Shown piece by piece: positions 22,482 to 33,308 of a DNA stretch of 64,000 nucleotides. Within the stretch, counting starts at the first letter, position 1; the number at the start of each line of letters is the position of its first letter. The DNA comes from Russula earlei (Eukaryota; Basidiomycota; Agaricomycetes; Russulales; Russulaceae), in the NCBI GenBank assembly GCA_025769875.1, contig JAGFNK010000046.1, positions 62,001 to 126,000 on the forward strand. Reading direction: 5' to 3'. The notes beneath the pieces are model-generated. The model was not told the DNA's origin. It made no database searches and worked only from the letters and a program-made list of their open reading frames with translations. Position numbers and translations under genes: made by a program.

Positions 22482-24957
22482 ATGAGCTCTAGAAGAGATA
22501 TCACTGACGACGAAGAAAACTTGATCCCACTCTTATTTGAAAACCTCAGCTACGATACTGTAGACCACTGTTATCGAGGAAGATTTGCAGGATTATCTAT
22601 TATCAACCGAGGAAATCTTTCAGATTCTTGGTTTTACGAAGACGATAACGACGAAGTCACTACCGCCCAACTTAAAGCAGCAGCCCCAGGAGCAGAAAAC
22701 GTCCAAGAATTCAACCCTTACAATTTCACAGGTCTCTTCCTAGATAAACCAGTCAAGTGGAGCCGTTCTAGAAGATATTGGGTTTACTACAACAACAAGG
22801 AAGTCGACTTTACCGCTAGAGCAACACAAGAAGTTACCGCTGTTCTAGGCACTGCACCAAGCATTCGAAGTGCTACTCCAGGACCCTCTACCCGACGAAA
22901 TACTCAACAACCCACTCCACATACAGTTAGCAACGTACCGCAGACAATCCCTCGAACACTCACTCCAACTAGAATCCAGTTACAAGGTCCAGCTCCACCT
23001 ATTGTTACGACTGCAACAACTCAGAATCCTACCATGTCAAGCAATCCACGTCTTGTCGGGACTGCCCCAGAACCCTTTGATGGAAAAGCCGACAATGCAG
23101 AAGCCTTTTGGGCAGCCCTGGCCAATTACTACTACATCAATGGCGACTCTTTTACAGACGAAAGCAAGAAAGTTGCCGCGGCACTAACCCACTTTAAAGT
23201 AGGAACACCCGCTGGAGCATGGGCTAGAGAACAAACTACTAAAGCCATGGCTCGCACTATAGCCGACTATGGATCATGGGACGATTTCAAGAAAGCCTTT
23301 GCCTGTCAAGACTCACTGTTGAACTATCCAGTTCAAGAGCGAGGGATAAGCTCGATGACGAGTCGATAGACGTCCAAGAGTGCGTGGGCAAGAAGTAGAA
23401 TCCAGAGTAGTAACAGATACCAGAGAGGTATTGTTACTGTGAGAGTCGAGCAATCACGCAGGGAAGAGGCCAGAGTAGTCACAAGGGGACGGTCCTTAAA
23501 GGAGTATCCCAGGGTTGGAGAGTGCCGTAAACAAATGGACAGTCTGAGGACTGTCCGCTACTTTATTGAGCGCTTATATACTACAAGAGAACTGCTAAAT
23601 AGGGAACAAGTCATAACCTTGTTATCAAGCACAATAGAGTGATGAGTAAGAAGTCGGAGGACGCTTACTGAGCATGCTCGGTCATGCTCAGTAAGCTGCT
23701 GAGTAAGAAGACTCTTCTTGATGAGTAAGAGTATCCACTGTCCACATGTTTACTACTTTTAGTGCACGTGTAAGCACCTGATTCATTTCTTGTTAGTTAG
23801 TTTAGGGCCGGTCATTTGAGGACTTGTAGTTTGGTTAGGGAATAGTGTCATCTTATAAGGCCCTTATATAGTTCTATTAGGGTCCTTAGAGTCAACCCTA
23901 ATACTTCTATTAAGGTCCTTAGTATTGCCTTATAGTCGTTCTATAGTTATTAGAGTTGGTCTAATAACGCGTTGTAGGGCCTTTGATACTAGGTTAGTGC
24001 CTATTGTAGAGCTCCTAGGGTCGTTCCAAAGGGTCCTTAGGAAGGCCCTAATACTGTCTTTTGTTGCTAGAAGGGTTGCCTTTAAGTGGGGCTTGCTGTA
24101 TGTCGATTGTGCCGAGAATCGCTCGCGCAACAATGCGCGCGCGATATTGTGGACACCTCTACTCACCCCTTTTGCTCGTGTGAACAGGGTGACACCATAG
24201 AGACCAGGTTTCCTCCTATAAGGAAGGGTCCTTCAAGGGCCCTCTCCGGAGAATGGTTCATGACATTGCCGATCACTTTATCCCTGCAGAAGCAGAATTA
24301 GCCTCCGCTAACACCATGCACACCTATTATCAAGGGAAACTACCATTTAATGAATGGTATCAGAAATGGTCGCACCATGCATCACGAGCTACCACCGACG
24401 AAAGAACAAAGATGTACGCATTCAGGAAGAATATTAACCCGGCCCTACATCAGAAAATACTAGGGATCATGCCGACACCAACTACACTTGCAGCCCTTGT
24501 CAAAGCAGCAAGAGAATTTGACAACCTTTTCCACCTATACAACTCCACTGCTTTTCGAGGAGGACGCTCTGTGCGTACCCGAGGATTAAACACTCAAGGA
24601 TCAGACAATCCCTTGGAAATTAACTTGTACCAAGGAGAACCCAACGAACGACCCTGGGAATCCAGAAGTGAAAGGAAACCCCTCACAGACACAGAGAAAG
24701 AGTTTCGACGAAAGAACAATCTCTGTTACTATTGTGGAAAGAAGAATCATATGGCAAATCAATGTAGAGCAAAGAAAGCAGCTCAAGGACGCCAACGACA
24801 AGGATCTCGCCCCCAAACAGTCAGAGCTACGACCATCCAAGATGAAAACATTGAACCTGTGCAAGAAGAACCCGTTCCTGTTGCATCACTAACGACTTGG
24901 AGAGAAACACTTGCAGACTCAATCCTCCGCCCAAGATCTGCTCCTATGGATTTTTAA
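22482..24957 (+). pseudogene. Gypsy gag, interrupted by a solo LTR
   Basis: The gag frame opens MSSRRDITDDEENLIPLLF at 22482 and runs to 23303, where a solo LTR is inserted. It resumes in frame at 24271 when one copy of the TTGCC duplication is dropped (AFA joined to DHFIPAEAEL). The middle has GTAPEPFDGKADNAEAFW and an NEWYQKWSHHA block typical of Ty3/Gypsy capsid proteins. Near the C-terminus is a zinc knuckle CYYCGKKNHMANQC (CX2CX4HX4C) for RNA packaging. Total length without the insertion is about 500 residues. The pol frame starts before the gag stop in the -1 frame. Confidence 0.85.
23304..24265 (-). mobile_element. Solo LTR, family A, inserted in gag
   Basis: A 962-bp minus-strand copy flanked by a perfect TTGCC duplication (23299-23303 and 24266-24270). 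Precise removal with one duplication copy restores the gag reading frame. It keeps the most CpG sites of all A copies, for example around 24097-24150, so it is probably the most recent insertion of this family in the window. Confidence 0.95.
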
Positions 24958-24964
24958 TTGGACC

Positions 24965-26174
24965 CCCTTCTGCACCGAGAAGGGATGCGGTCCAAATCAG
25001 TATGATACAAAGAGAAATCAATTACCCCAAGGTTTTTACCAAGAATATTCGCTCCCCATCTATTGCCTTGAAAGTTACTTTAGTGGGGAAGACAAGTGGC
25101 AAAGAAATCGGTGCAAGAGCTCTGCTTGATAGTGGAGCAGAAGGAATGATAATCCACGAGCGATTTGCACAAAGACACCACCTGCACCTCCGAACTATGA
25201 CCAAACCATTGCCAGCACAGAATGTAGATGGAACACAAAATGCCAATGGACTGATACGCTTTAGCACTATCCAGAGACTCCGCATTCAAGCGCATACAGG
25301 TGCTACCCATGACGAACAAGCAGAATTCCTTGTCACTAACATTGGAGATCACGACATCATCTTAGGAACAGACTGGCTACGACACCACAACCCAGATATT
25401 GATTGGGCAAATGACACAATCACGCTGAGGAATTGTCCTCGGACCTGCCTTACCACGCACCAAAGCATAACCATTGCATCTGCATCTGGAACACGGAATT
25501 ACCAAATACAAGCGCTTACTTTTCCTGAAGACGAAGAACCTGAATTTGCAAACATTGCTGCATTAATCTTCCCAGATACTGAAGGACCATCGAACCCATG
25601 TGTAGACGAACAAATCTACAACGCATTCCGACCAGTGACAATCAGCATAAGAGCCAAATCAACCACAGCTACCAAACTAGCCCATGCAGAAACACCCCCC
25701 AAGACATTAGACGAACTTATCCCTGTCCAATTCTTGAAATGGCGAAAGGTTTTTGACGAACAAGCCTCTCAACGCCTTCCTGCTCACCAACCATGGGACC
25801 ATGCAATCAATCTAAAACCAGGGATCGCCCGACGCGATTCTGGCATCTACCGACTTACTCCCAAGGAACTACAAGCCCTAAAAGAATACTTAGACAAACA
25901 TTTGAAAAGAGGCACAATCCGACCATCAAAAGCAGCTATTGCCAGCCCATTCTTCTTTGTAGAAAAGAAAGGAGGAAATCTACGACCAGTACAAGACTAC
26001 AGAGCCCTGAATACAGCAACTGTCAAAGACGCGTATCCACTACCCTTGATTCCTGAATTAATTGACAAACTCCAAGGAGCCCAATACTTTACCAAGTTTG
26101 ATGTACGATGGGGATACAACAATATCCACCTAAGAGAAGGCGATGAACACCTTGCAGCATTCAAGAGAGGGTGA
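24965..26174 (+). pseudogene. Gypsy pol (protease and start of reverse transcriptase), 3'-truncated
   Basis: The frame overlaps the end of gag and continues to 26174. The aspartic protease is shown by ARALLDSGAEGMIIHERF and LGTDWLRHHNPDIDWAN. The linker has WDHAINLKPG and the RT palm begins with FVEKKGGNLRPVQDYRALN and YFTKFDVRWGYNNIHLREG. The frame then ends at AAFKRG, before the catalytic YxDD motif. RNase H, integrase and the 3' LTR are all missing. The junction at about 26170 leads into GC-richer sequence of a different character, so a deletion or rearrangement removed the 3' half. The element is dead. Confidence 0.88.
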
Positions 26175-27456
26175 AGCTATGGTAGTGGGGGGCGAGGCTG
26201 AAACGGTGAGAGGGCCAGAAACTGAGGTGGCAGGGTGGCGGGCGAAGCTGGAACTGAGGCAGCTTGAGGTGAGACAACTGCTAGCGGGAATGAGACTCCG
26301 GTAGTGACATCGGAATGGTGGGCAAAGAAACATGAGGCAAAGGGACGGCGCGACGAGCGAGCGATGAAAGCATGCGTGGAAATCGTTTCCTTGTGGCGTC
26401 AATTGTTGGTTAGGATCCGGCGGGGAAAGGGCTGTGCTGTCGTCTGTGCGTCGCCCAACTCGACCGCGGCTGTGTATGTGTGCGGGGGCGGGGGAGGGGC
26501 CACCTCCCCGAGCGGTTGACCGTCAGGAGGTTTGCCCCTGCCCACAGCGCCTTGTGCTTGTTGAGCATAGTGTAATCGACGCTGCAGAGGTCGGGGGGGA
26601 AGGTGAGTATTTGACGGGTCGTGCGCACACATATAGCGTGGCGGAGGACGTACCTGGTGATCCCACTGGTCCCAAGCCTGCGCGATGATCGGCTCGAGCG
26701 AGGCGAGCTCCTCATTTGTCATGGACAGGGTGTGAAGGATGTGCTGTTTGAGCAGCCGTGCGCACAAAACTGAGCGTCGACGTGAACGTCTGTCCGCCAT
26801 TATGGCCCGGCGGGAATGGCTGAGTAACGATCAACAAGTACCCATTACAAATCATGTGATGCGTCACAATAACTTTTTTCTTGAACATCACGTGGCCGTG
26901 TATCATCACCTGACTTGTCAGGGGAGGGGTTGAGCGGGCTCATAAAAACGAAGCAAAAACATACTTTGTCAAAACGAAAATTGTGGGAAAACAGTGCCTC
27001 AAGTGGGGGCAGTTCCAGCTGAGGCAGGTGAGGGAAATCGAAAGGGAAAGGGCGCTTGAAGGAATTGGGAAGTGTTGAGATGAAAAGTGAGAGTGAGAAG
27101 ACAAAGGGCAAAGGGTAAAACAGAGGGAAGACGCACTCACGCACAGGTGTACAGGGGAAAACACGCGATGCATGCCATTACAGTGTCGAGTGTAGCGTTC
27201 GCGCGTGGAAGGAGGCTGAAATTTCTGAGAGGGATGAGGGGATTGAAGAGAAGCCCCCCAAAAAAATAAAGGGAGAGAAAAAGACACGCACGGGCGGAAA
27301 ATGAGACGGAGGGAACGCGAGTCATTCATTACATGATAGAGGCAGCTCAGGATCACGACTCGTATCCCTTCGCTGCAGCGGGTATCCTGCCTCACAACTG
27401 TAGCCACATTTTCAATGAACATTGATGGAAAATGAAAGAGGTCAATGTGTTTACAG
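26175..27456. other. GC-richer host-like stretch with weak exon candidates
   Basis: On the minus strand at 26800-26665 a frame reads SMTNEELASLEPIIAQAWDQWDHQ and is followed by a strong donor GTACGT and, further on, an acceptor CTCTGCAG near 26582. It may be the first exon of an agaricomycete gene, but I could not complete a model. The rest (26900-27440) holds only overlapping frames of low-complexity type and no motif. Confidence 0.35.
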
Positions 27457-29379
27457 TCAGAATGTCCATTTCATGATCAACAGGATGAAGATGAATATCA
27501 TGAGGGGCAAGCGATGATGATCTGTTCCTGTGAGTAGTGTAATCTTCTCCAGCACCCGACATTTCAACCAGAGATCCACCTTATCCAACCCGACCTTACG
27601 CAACACATCTTTCAGTTCCTCACATTGGTTCCAGCCGGGACATGAGTGGTTGACATTCGCAAATCCAAAGTCGATGATCTTCGGAAAACGGGACCACTTC
27701 TGCAACACATTCCGGGGCTCAAGGTCCCCGTGCTCGACTCCCAATAAGTGGATGCAGTACAGCTCCCAAAAAATGATAAGTCTGCCATAGAAAAGTTAGC
27801 GCAATCTTCTTCGAATCACAGCATGTCATACCTCTCTACAAAGGACAGTGATGTGAACGTTTCGAGATGTGATAAGGACCGACCCTCATCAGAGAGAATA
27901 ATCGCTCGCCCACCATCCCACTTATATTCCCCATAATGGAGAGGGACCACCCATCCAGCGATGCGGCTCAGCTTATGATATACGGCCGTCTCATTGCTGA
28001 GCTGGCGTTCGAGCATTGCCTTGTCTTTCTTCGGTACGGCAGCGAACTTGACGACGACACGCCATTTTCTCGATGCATACACAGAGGACCAACCCCCTCC
28101 AAGGTAGTGGTCAAAGTGTATGAATTGACGGCACATTTTCTTGGCTAGTTGAGGGAGGGGTGCGTCAACGAGGGTGAATTCGATTGGCAGGCCATCAAGG
28201 CATTGAATAACAATGTTTGCGCGATTCTGCGCAGATTCGTCAACACCATGTGTGAACGAATGGAAGAACAAGGTTTGCTAACTCCTGTTGGTACATTGGA
28301 AGGACCAGCACTTGAACCCCCTCCTTTGGACTGCAACCTTGCGGATCGCATACCGTCCTCGGTCTTCTGTCTTCCCTCTGGCGACAAAGACGAATCTTCT
28401 GTGGGGAGATCCAAACCAAATCTTTGCATTAGAGTATCATCGTCGATGTCCCTGACGTCCGTGAGCAGCATGTACACCAACATGCTCCAGATAGGTGGGA
28501 GTTGTCCTTCGTCATCACCAGGCGGAAGACAGAACTTGGCGATCGGTGAGCAGTAGACCCGAGGTCTCCCTGGCGTCCGTGGAATATACATGATGGTGTA
28601 GTGCAATCCACTGAAGATGACTGCCCAACGAATGTGCCGGGGTGATCCATCCAAATCGACGTCACCCGCATGGTACACAAGCTACAAGTACACATTGACT
28701 CAGATAATGGAGGACTGAAAGAGGCGACCACACGAACCTTGCCCAGGATGGCCTCATAACCGGTGTATTTGTCTGATGAGTCCTGGTATAGATTTAACAC
28801 TTCGTCCGGTCTCAGCTGAGTCATGAGTTCCCGCATGAACTTGTTGAAAACCTGCGGTGATTTATCCTCCCATAGGATTTTTATTGCGTCATTTAGCCGG
28901 TAACTGTGATCAGTGATTACCGTTCGGTTCAACGAAGGCTCTTGGGATCGGAATTCCAGCACATTATTTGTAAGGGCACGATAAATGTCTCCGACCAGGT
29001 TAGAAAGATATTGTGCGATGACGCCCGATGATGGTTCACTATTAGTGAGGAAGATGGTGCGCAGACAATTTAGTCGGAGTTGATATAGAACACTCTGGGG
29101 TGTGATGAGACCTATGTCGTCGTCTAGGAAAGAGGTTCCTGCTGCAGTCCCGGAGTAGCTCTCGTTGATAATGTCGCCCAAGTGCCCCTGCATCATAGCT
29201 GGCAAGCCCACTACTAGACGCACGGATGCAGGTAAGCGCATTGGGTTCCACAGCACGGGTTTGAAGGAACTCGTTTGTACCACGGCAGGTACTGGTGTTT
29301 CACAAAATTGGCGGAAACGGACACGTACATCTTGGCAAGTCGGAAGCAGGAGGTCTCTCCAGGTGTTAATATCAGCCAT
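27457..29379 (-). CDS. Protein-kinase-like protein, agaricomycete type, 4 exons
   Basis: Exons 29379-28738, 28681-28295, 28226-27832 and 27781-27457 give 582 residues; introns are 56, 68 and 50 bp, all GT-AG. The first 330 residues (MADINTWRDLLLPTCQDVR...) have no motif I know. The C-terminal part is a divergent kinase fold: GGGWSSVYASRKWRVVVKF holds a short glycine loop and the ATP-binding lysine, and AIILSDEGRSL fits the hinge. LLGVEHGDLEPRNVL is the catalytic loop (HGDLEPRN in place of HRDxKxxN) and PKIIDFGFAN carries DFG. The catalytic Asp, Asn and DFG Asp are all kept, so activity is possible. HGD-type loops are usual in agaricomycete kinase-like families. The second intron is the least certain (TTGAC branch site 12 nt before its AG). 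The gene sits alone between two repeat nests. Confidence 0.65.
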
Positions 29380-29634
29380 TTTTCACGGATGCAGAAATGG
29401 AGGGTGCGGGAAGTGAAAAGAGTGTTAGCTAGCCACCATTATAATTCAAACTCGATTTGAACTCCGCAGCTCCGGGCTGACGGCCTGGAATGGCACAACC
29501 GCACAAGTCGAATTCAATTCTGGGTAGGCCAAGTCTCGATTGTTCGCTATACTATCGTAGTAGAGTGCTAACACTGTCAATATACACAGTCGTTCATCAT
29601 ACGCACTGCCCCTCATATTGTAAGTTCTGCTCCC

Positions 29635-30296
29635 TTGTCCTACCTCATCGTCCCTTACTCTGGTTCACCCGTACAGGACGTTTCTGCAGCCGAGCAGCAG
29701 GTCTGGCTGCTTGAGTTGATTGCACCAGAGCTCTCCCTCGATGACCCGGCTAGCACAGCCAGTTCTCTGTCCTCTTCAGTCCCCGTAACGCCGCTTGATC
29801 CGCCGCGTTTTTCAACTCCTGAAAATCTGCTCGTGTACGGGAAGTATCAACCTGACCCACAGCCCTTCAAGCCTGTGATAAAGAGCCCCTCATGTGGCAA
29901 CGTATGGCGTGCAAGACAAGTTCTGCTTTGTCAGGGAAAGTGGAAGAGACGGGATGGCACGGACACGTGAGTTACGACGGGCATGGTGCTCAACGACGAT
30001 GACGATCCAGAGTTGTCTGATTCGATCAGCTCATCGGAGGTTGAGCCATGTCCTTCTCAGGCAAGCCACCCTTCATCTGGTTCTAATCCACAACCTTTGT
30101 GGCCGAATACCGTGGTCCCTTTTCAGCCTCCCCAACGTCCCAACCAACAACACGCCTTGCTTAGTACAGGTACGATCTCCCGTACGTATAGTTACCTATC
30201 ACTTACATTGGGTTCATTTTGCCCTATGACGCTCACCATTTGCAAACCCACACCTCGCAGATGGTACGCTCGCCTACTCAGCGCAGCACACGGTAC
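29635..30296 (+). CDS. Putative spliced gene, unknown product
   Basis: A plus-strand frame from 29635 (SYLIVPYSGSPVQD) runs to about 29966. There a GTGAGT donor can join, via an acceptor ATCAG near 30029, to a frame reading SSEVEPCPSQASHPSSGSNP through QRPNQQHALLST (about 30171). A GTACGA donor and a CGCAG acceptor near 30260 would lead to a third exon. The protein would be proline/serine-rich and largely disordered. I recognise no domain. It could equally be a decayed gene. Confidence 0.3.
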
Positions 30297-32572
30297 GTTA
30301 CCATCCGCACCAGCCAGCCCAGTAACCGCCGCCTTCGGGCCTGTGTCCAATCCAGCACCGGGGCACCGGGGAAACCCCCTGGACTCTCAGTCTCCCTCGC
30401 GTTCCTCCCGCGTCTCATCTTCTTCCTGCCGTGGTGCGTCGCTGTTGGTGCGGCAATCACGCTCTATCCGCGCGCTCTTTCGCCGCTTGTACGCATGTAC
30501 AGGCCCGCCTCGCACTCCCCTGCCCCGGCTCACACACCACGTCCACACCACCTGCGCCCACCTCGGGATCTTCCCAAGGGCCGTGTGTCTTGTTGGCGCA
30601 GCCCTTCCCCGCTGGTCCTTCCATGTTGCCCTCATCGGGGGAGCAGCGGCCAACGCGGTGATTGTCTGGCTTGGATTCAGGGTGTGCGTGGCAGAGCACG
30701 GCGGGCAGGATGCCGTGGAGGAATAACACAATGATGCGCGGTGCATTTGGAGGGTGCTGCGGGGTGAGGAGGAAGAAGTTCTGAGGGCATGCGGTGACGA
30801 AGGGATGGTGAACGAAGGGTGAGGTCGCCATCGCCTCCACCTCGACTGGGACACAGCATGTGATATCGAGAGGTCCCAAGGCCACTATGTGTATTTGCAT
30901 GCTGCTTCCCAAAAAATCCTCATGTCTGCAGAACTTGAACCACAGACCATAGCTGCCAGCCCTTCTTCAGTGGGTTTGCCCTGTCCTTATATCTTCAGTC
31001 TCTGGCCATGGTAGTCATGTAAATTGATATATTTCATGGCCATGGTTCAGGGGTTCAAGAGGGAAGAGGCTTGCTCTAATGTCACTGACTAGGCACAGTG
31101 TCACTGACAAATCTGTTCACATATGTTAGGACTCAGTTTGCATTCCTGTCTGCTTGCTTACCTATGCTTGGTTACTCATTCTTGCTAGCTGTTGCTTAGT
31201 GATTCACTTACTGATTGCTTACTGGCTCACTGACTGATTGTTTACTCATTGCTTACTGATTGATGATAGATACTAGGGAAAGATGACTCATGCATGAGTC
31301 ATTTCTGATACTCTCAGATTGTGCTCTATGTTTTTGGATACTACTGGATCTCAGTTATGTGCTCCCTGAGTTTCATAGGAATCGGATCCGCTGTTAGCAA
31401 GATATCGTATAAATACTCAGATGTACCAAGAGTCAAGCCTTACGCTCAACTTACTCTTTTACAAGAAATAACTATCTTTCCAAGAACTCTAAAAAACCAG
31501 TTATCACTCTAAGTGAAAGAGGCCCCTCTCATCTCTTACACTTACTCTTCCTGAGATAATATCAAAGGATTTGAAGTCTAGTACTTGAACTATATCAAGC
31601 AACTCTTTCATAAAAAGTCAGTAATAAGATCTAACAGATCTTAACAACATACATGATGGACAGGAATGGATAAGTCCAGTCCACTAAAACTCAACTCAGT
31701 GGTCAATAAAGGTGAAATGTACTGACCACTGAATCAACTCAGCTCAGATTACAAATTATTTTAAAATAATTGATTGATTTGTTGCCCTCTTCTCATGCAT
31801 TGCATTATTGTAAATATGTCAACCCAAACAATTAGAAAGTAGTTGAATGCTTAAGAGAGGGCAGCTCAGTTCCCAAGTTATGTAACCTAAGATGCAACAT
31901 GAGTTGCCCCAAATCACCAGTGGGATTATATACACTTAATTCACCTGATGGATTTAGCCTTAGAGGACTCAGATAAACTTAACACAATGGTGTATGTTAA
32001 TACATGGACTTATATTGAATAAATCAAGACATAAAGTGCGTCCACAAATATGACACCAAATTTTAAATAAGAATGGTCTACTCATTATTACATGACATTG
32101 GCTGAGGTGGATCAATCACCCTGATGACAGAGACTGACCACACAGATTAAACTCAATGCAAAGATCTGGGCTTTACATTTTGTTATAATTTTACTTGAGC
32201 CAAATAATGTAGTTAGCCATCAATTTTCATGCTTATAATTGAATCTTGTTTGTATTTTCCCACTAAGAACCAAGTCTGTGTTGAAGGCAACTGGCTGTGG
32301 ATGTCTGATGCCCTTGTCACAAATAACTCAAAATAGATGTGCAACCTGTTCATATGAATCCAAACTACAATGAGAAAGTCTATGCCCAGATACTTAGCTA
32401 AATGTGAGCCTTAGAAGATGGAATACAATCATCTAATATACCCCCCAAGTTGAGCTAGCTATGATGGAGAAAGGATACATTCTGAATATGCAGGACACTG
32501 TGTGACAATGTACTAAAAACCTACTCTGGACAGCCTTGCAAGCAAGCCAAAAAGGGTTGCAAATTGAGACCA
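30297..32572. other. Transition into AT-rich repeat, no gene
   Basis: To about 30900 the sequence is GC-rich with overlapping frames on both strands and no motif. From 30900 it becomes AT-rich. Around 31390-31520 (CGTATAAATACTCAG followed by a CA/CT-rich leader) there is a possible LTR promoter, but no ends were found. Nothing codes from 31520 to 32570. Confidence 0.35.
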
Positions 32573-33048
32573 GAATTGAACCACAAGGCCAAAGAAACTC
32601 TTAGAAAACAACTACACCTTTCCCACTTCATCCCTAACATCTGCCTCTTACTACTTCAAGGGCTACTCTTCCTCCAGTACAAGATATTGTCATCACAAGG
32701 GCACTGTGGCACAACTAGACATTCCTTTCCAAATTGGGTAATCACCATGTGCTAGCCACATGGCCACTCAGCCACCAAGAACCTGAAACAGGAATGAACC
32801 CCTAAGACTCTTTACATAACTCATATGACATCATCTAGCTCCAATGACACCATAGCTGACTGAATGGCTCCACAATGACCTCATCTGCTCACCAAGCACT
32901 CCACAGTGACATCATTATGGTGTCATTGCCCCACAATGATCAGTAATACCCTCAGTCTGCCCTAAACCTGACACAAGCAAGTTTATGCCTATTGGATGAC
33001 ACCAAAGAGTCTAGAATAGTCCCTATAGTTCATAATCAACCCTGTACA
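32573..33048 (+). mobile_element. LTR-B copy, 5' part, split by the hAT-like insertion
   Basis: A diverged plus-strand LTR-B copy. It is recognisable from TTGAACCACAAGGCCAA onward and matches the family through AATCAACCCTGTACA, where the 9.6-kb insertion begins. The remainder of the same LTR resumes at 42652. Its extreme 5' end is not intact. It has lost most CpG sites, so it is an old copy. Confidence 0.75.
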
Positions 33049-33180
33049 TAGTGCTGTCACCGGTCCAGCTTGAAACTGCTTGGAGCCAAGCCAGAGCTGC
33101 ATCTGAGCCAAATTAAGCCATTAATGGCTTGCAGCTTGAAACTGTCCAGAAATGGTGCAAGCCGTTTCGAGCCGCTTCAA

Positions 33181-33308
33181 AGTGCTAGTCTGCCAGATTT
33201 GGATATGGTTGCCCAATTTGGAGAGTGGTCTGTGGCTGTCTGCGGTTTCCAGCCATTTCGAAGTGCCAGATTTGGATATGGTTGCTCAATTTGGAGAGTT
33301 GTCTGCCA
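33181..33308. repeat. Tandem direct repeat of about 45 bp near the hAT left end
   Basis: The segment containing AGATTTGGATATGGTTGC and CAATTTGGAGAGT occurs at about 33190-33232 and again at about 33264-33306 with few differences. It lies in the subterminal region of the hAT-like unit, where such repeats often bind transposase. Confidence 0.7.

Noticed and set aside
30219..30912. Long frames on both strands at 30.2-30.9 kb
   Set aside because: Mutually antisense, proline/arginine-rich, no motif, no splice pattern.
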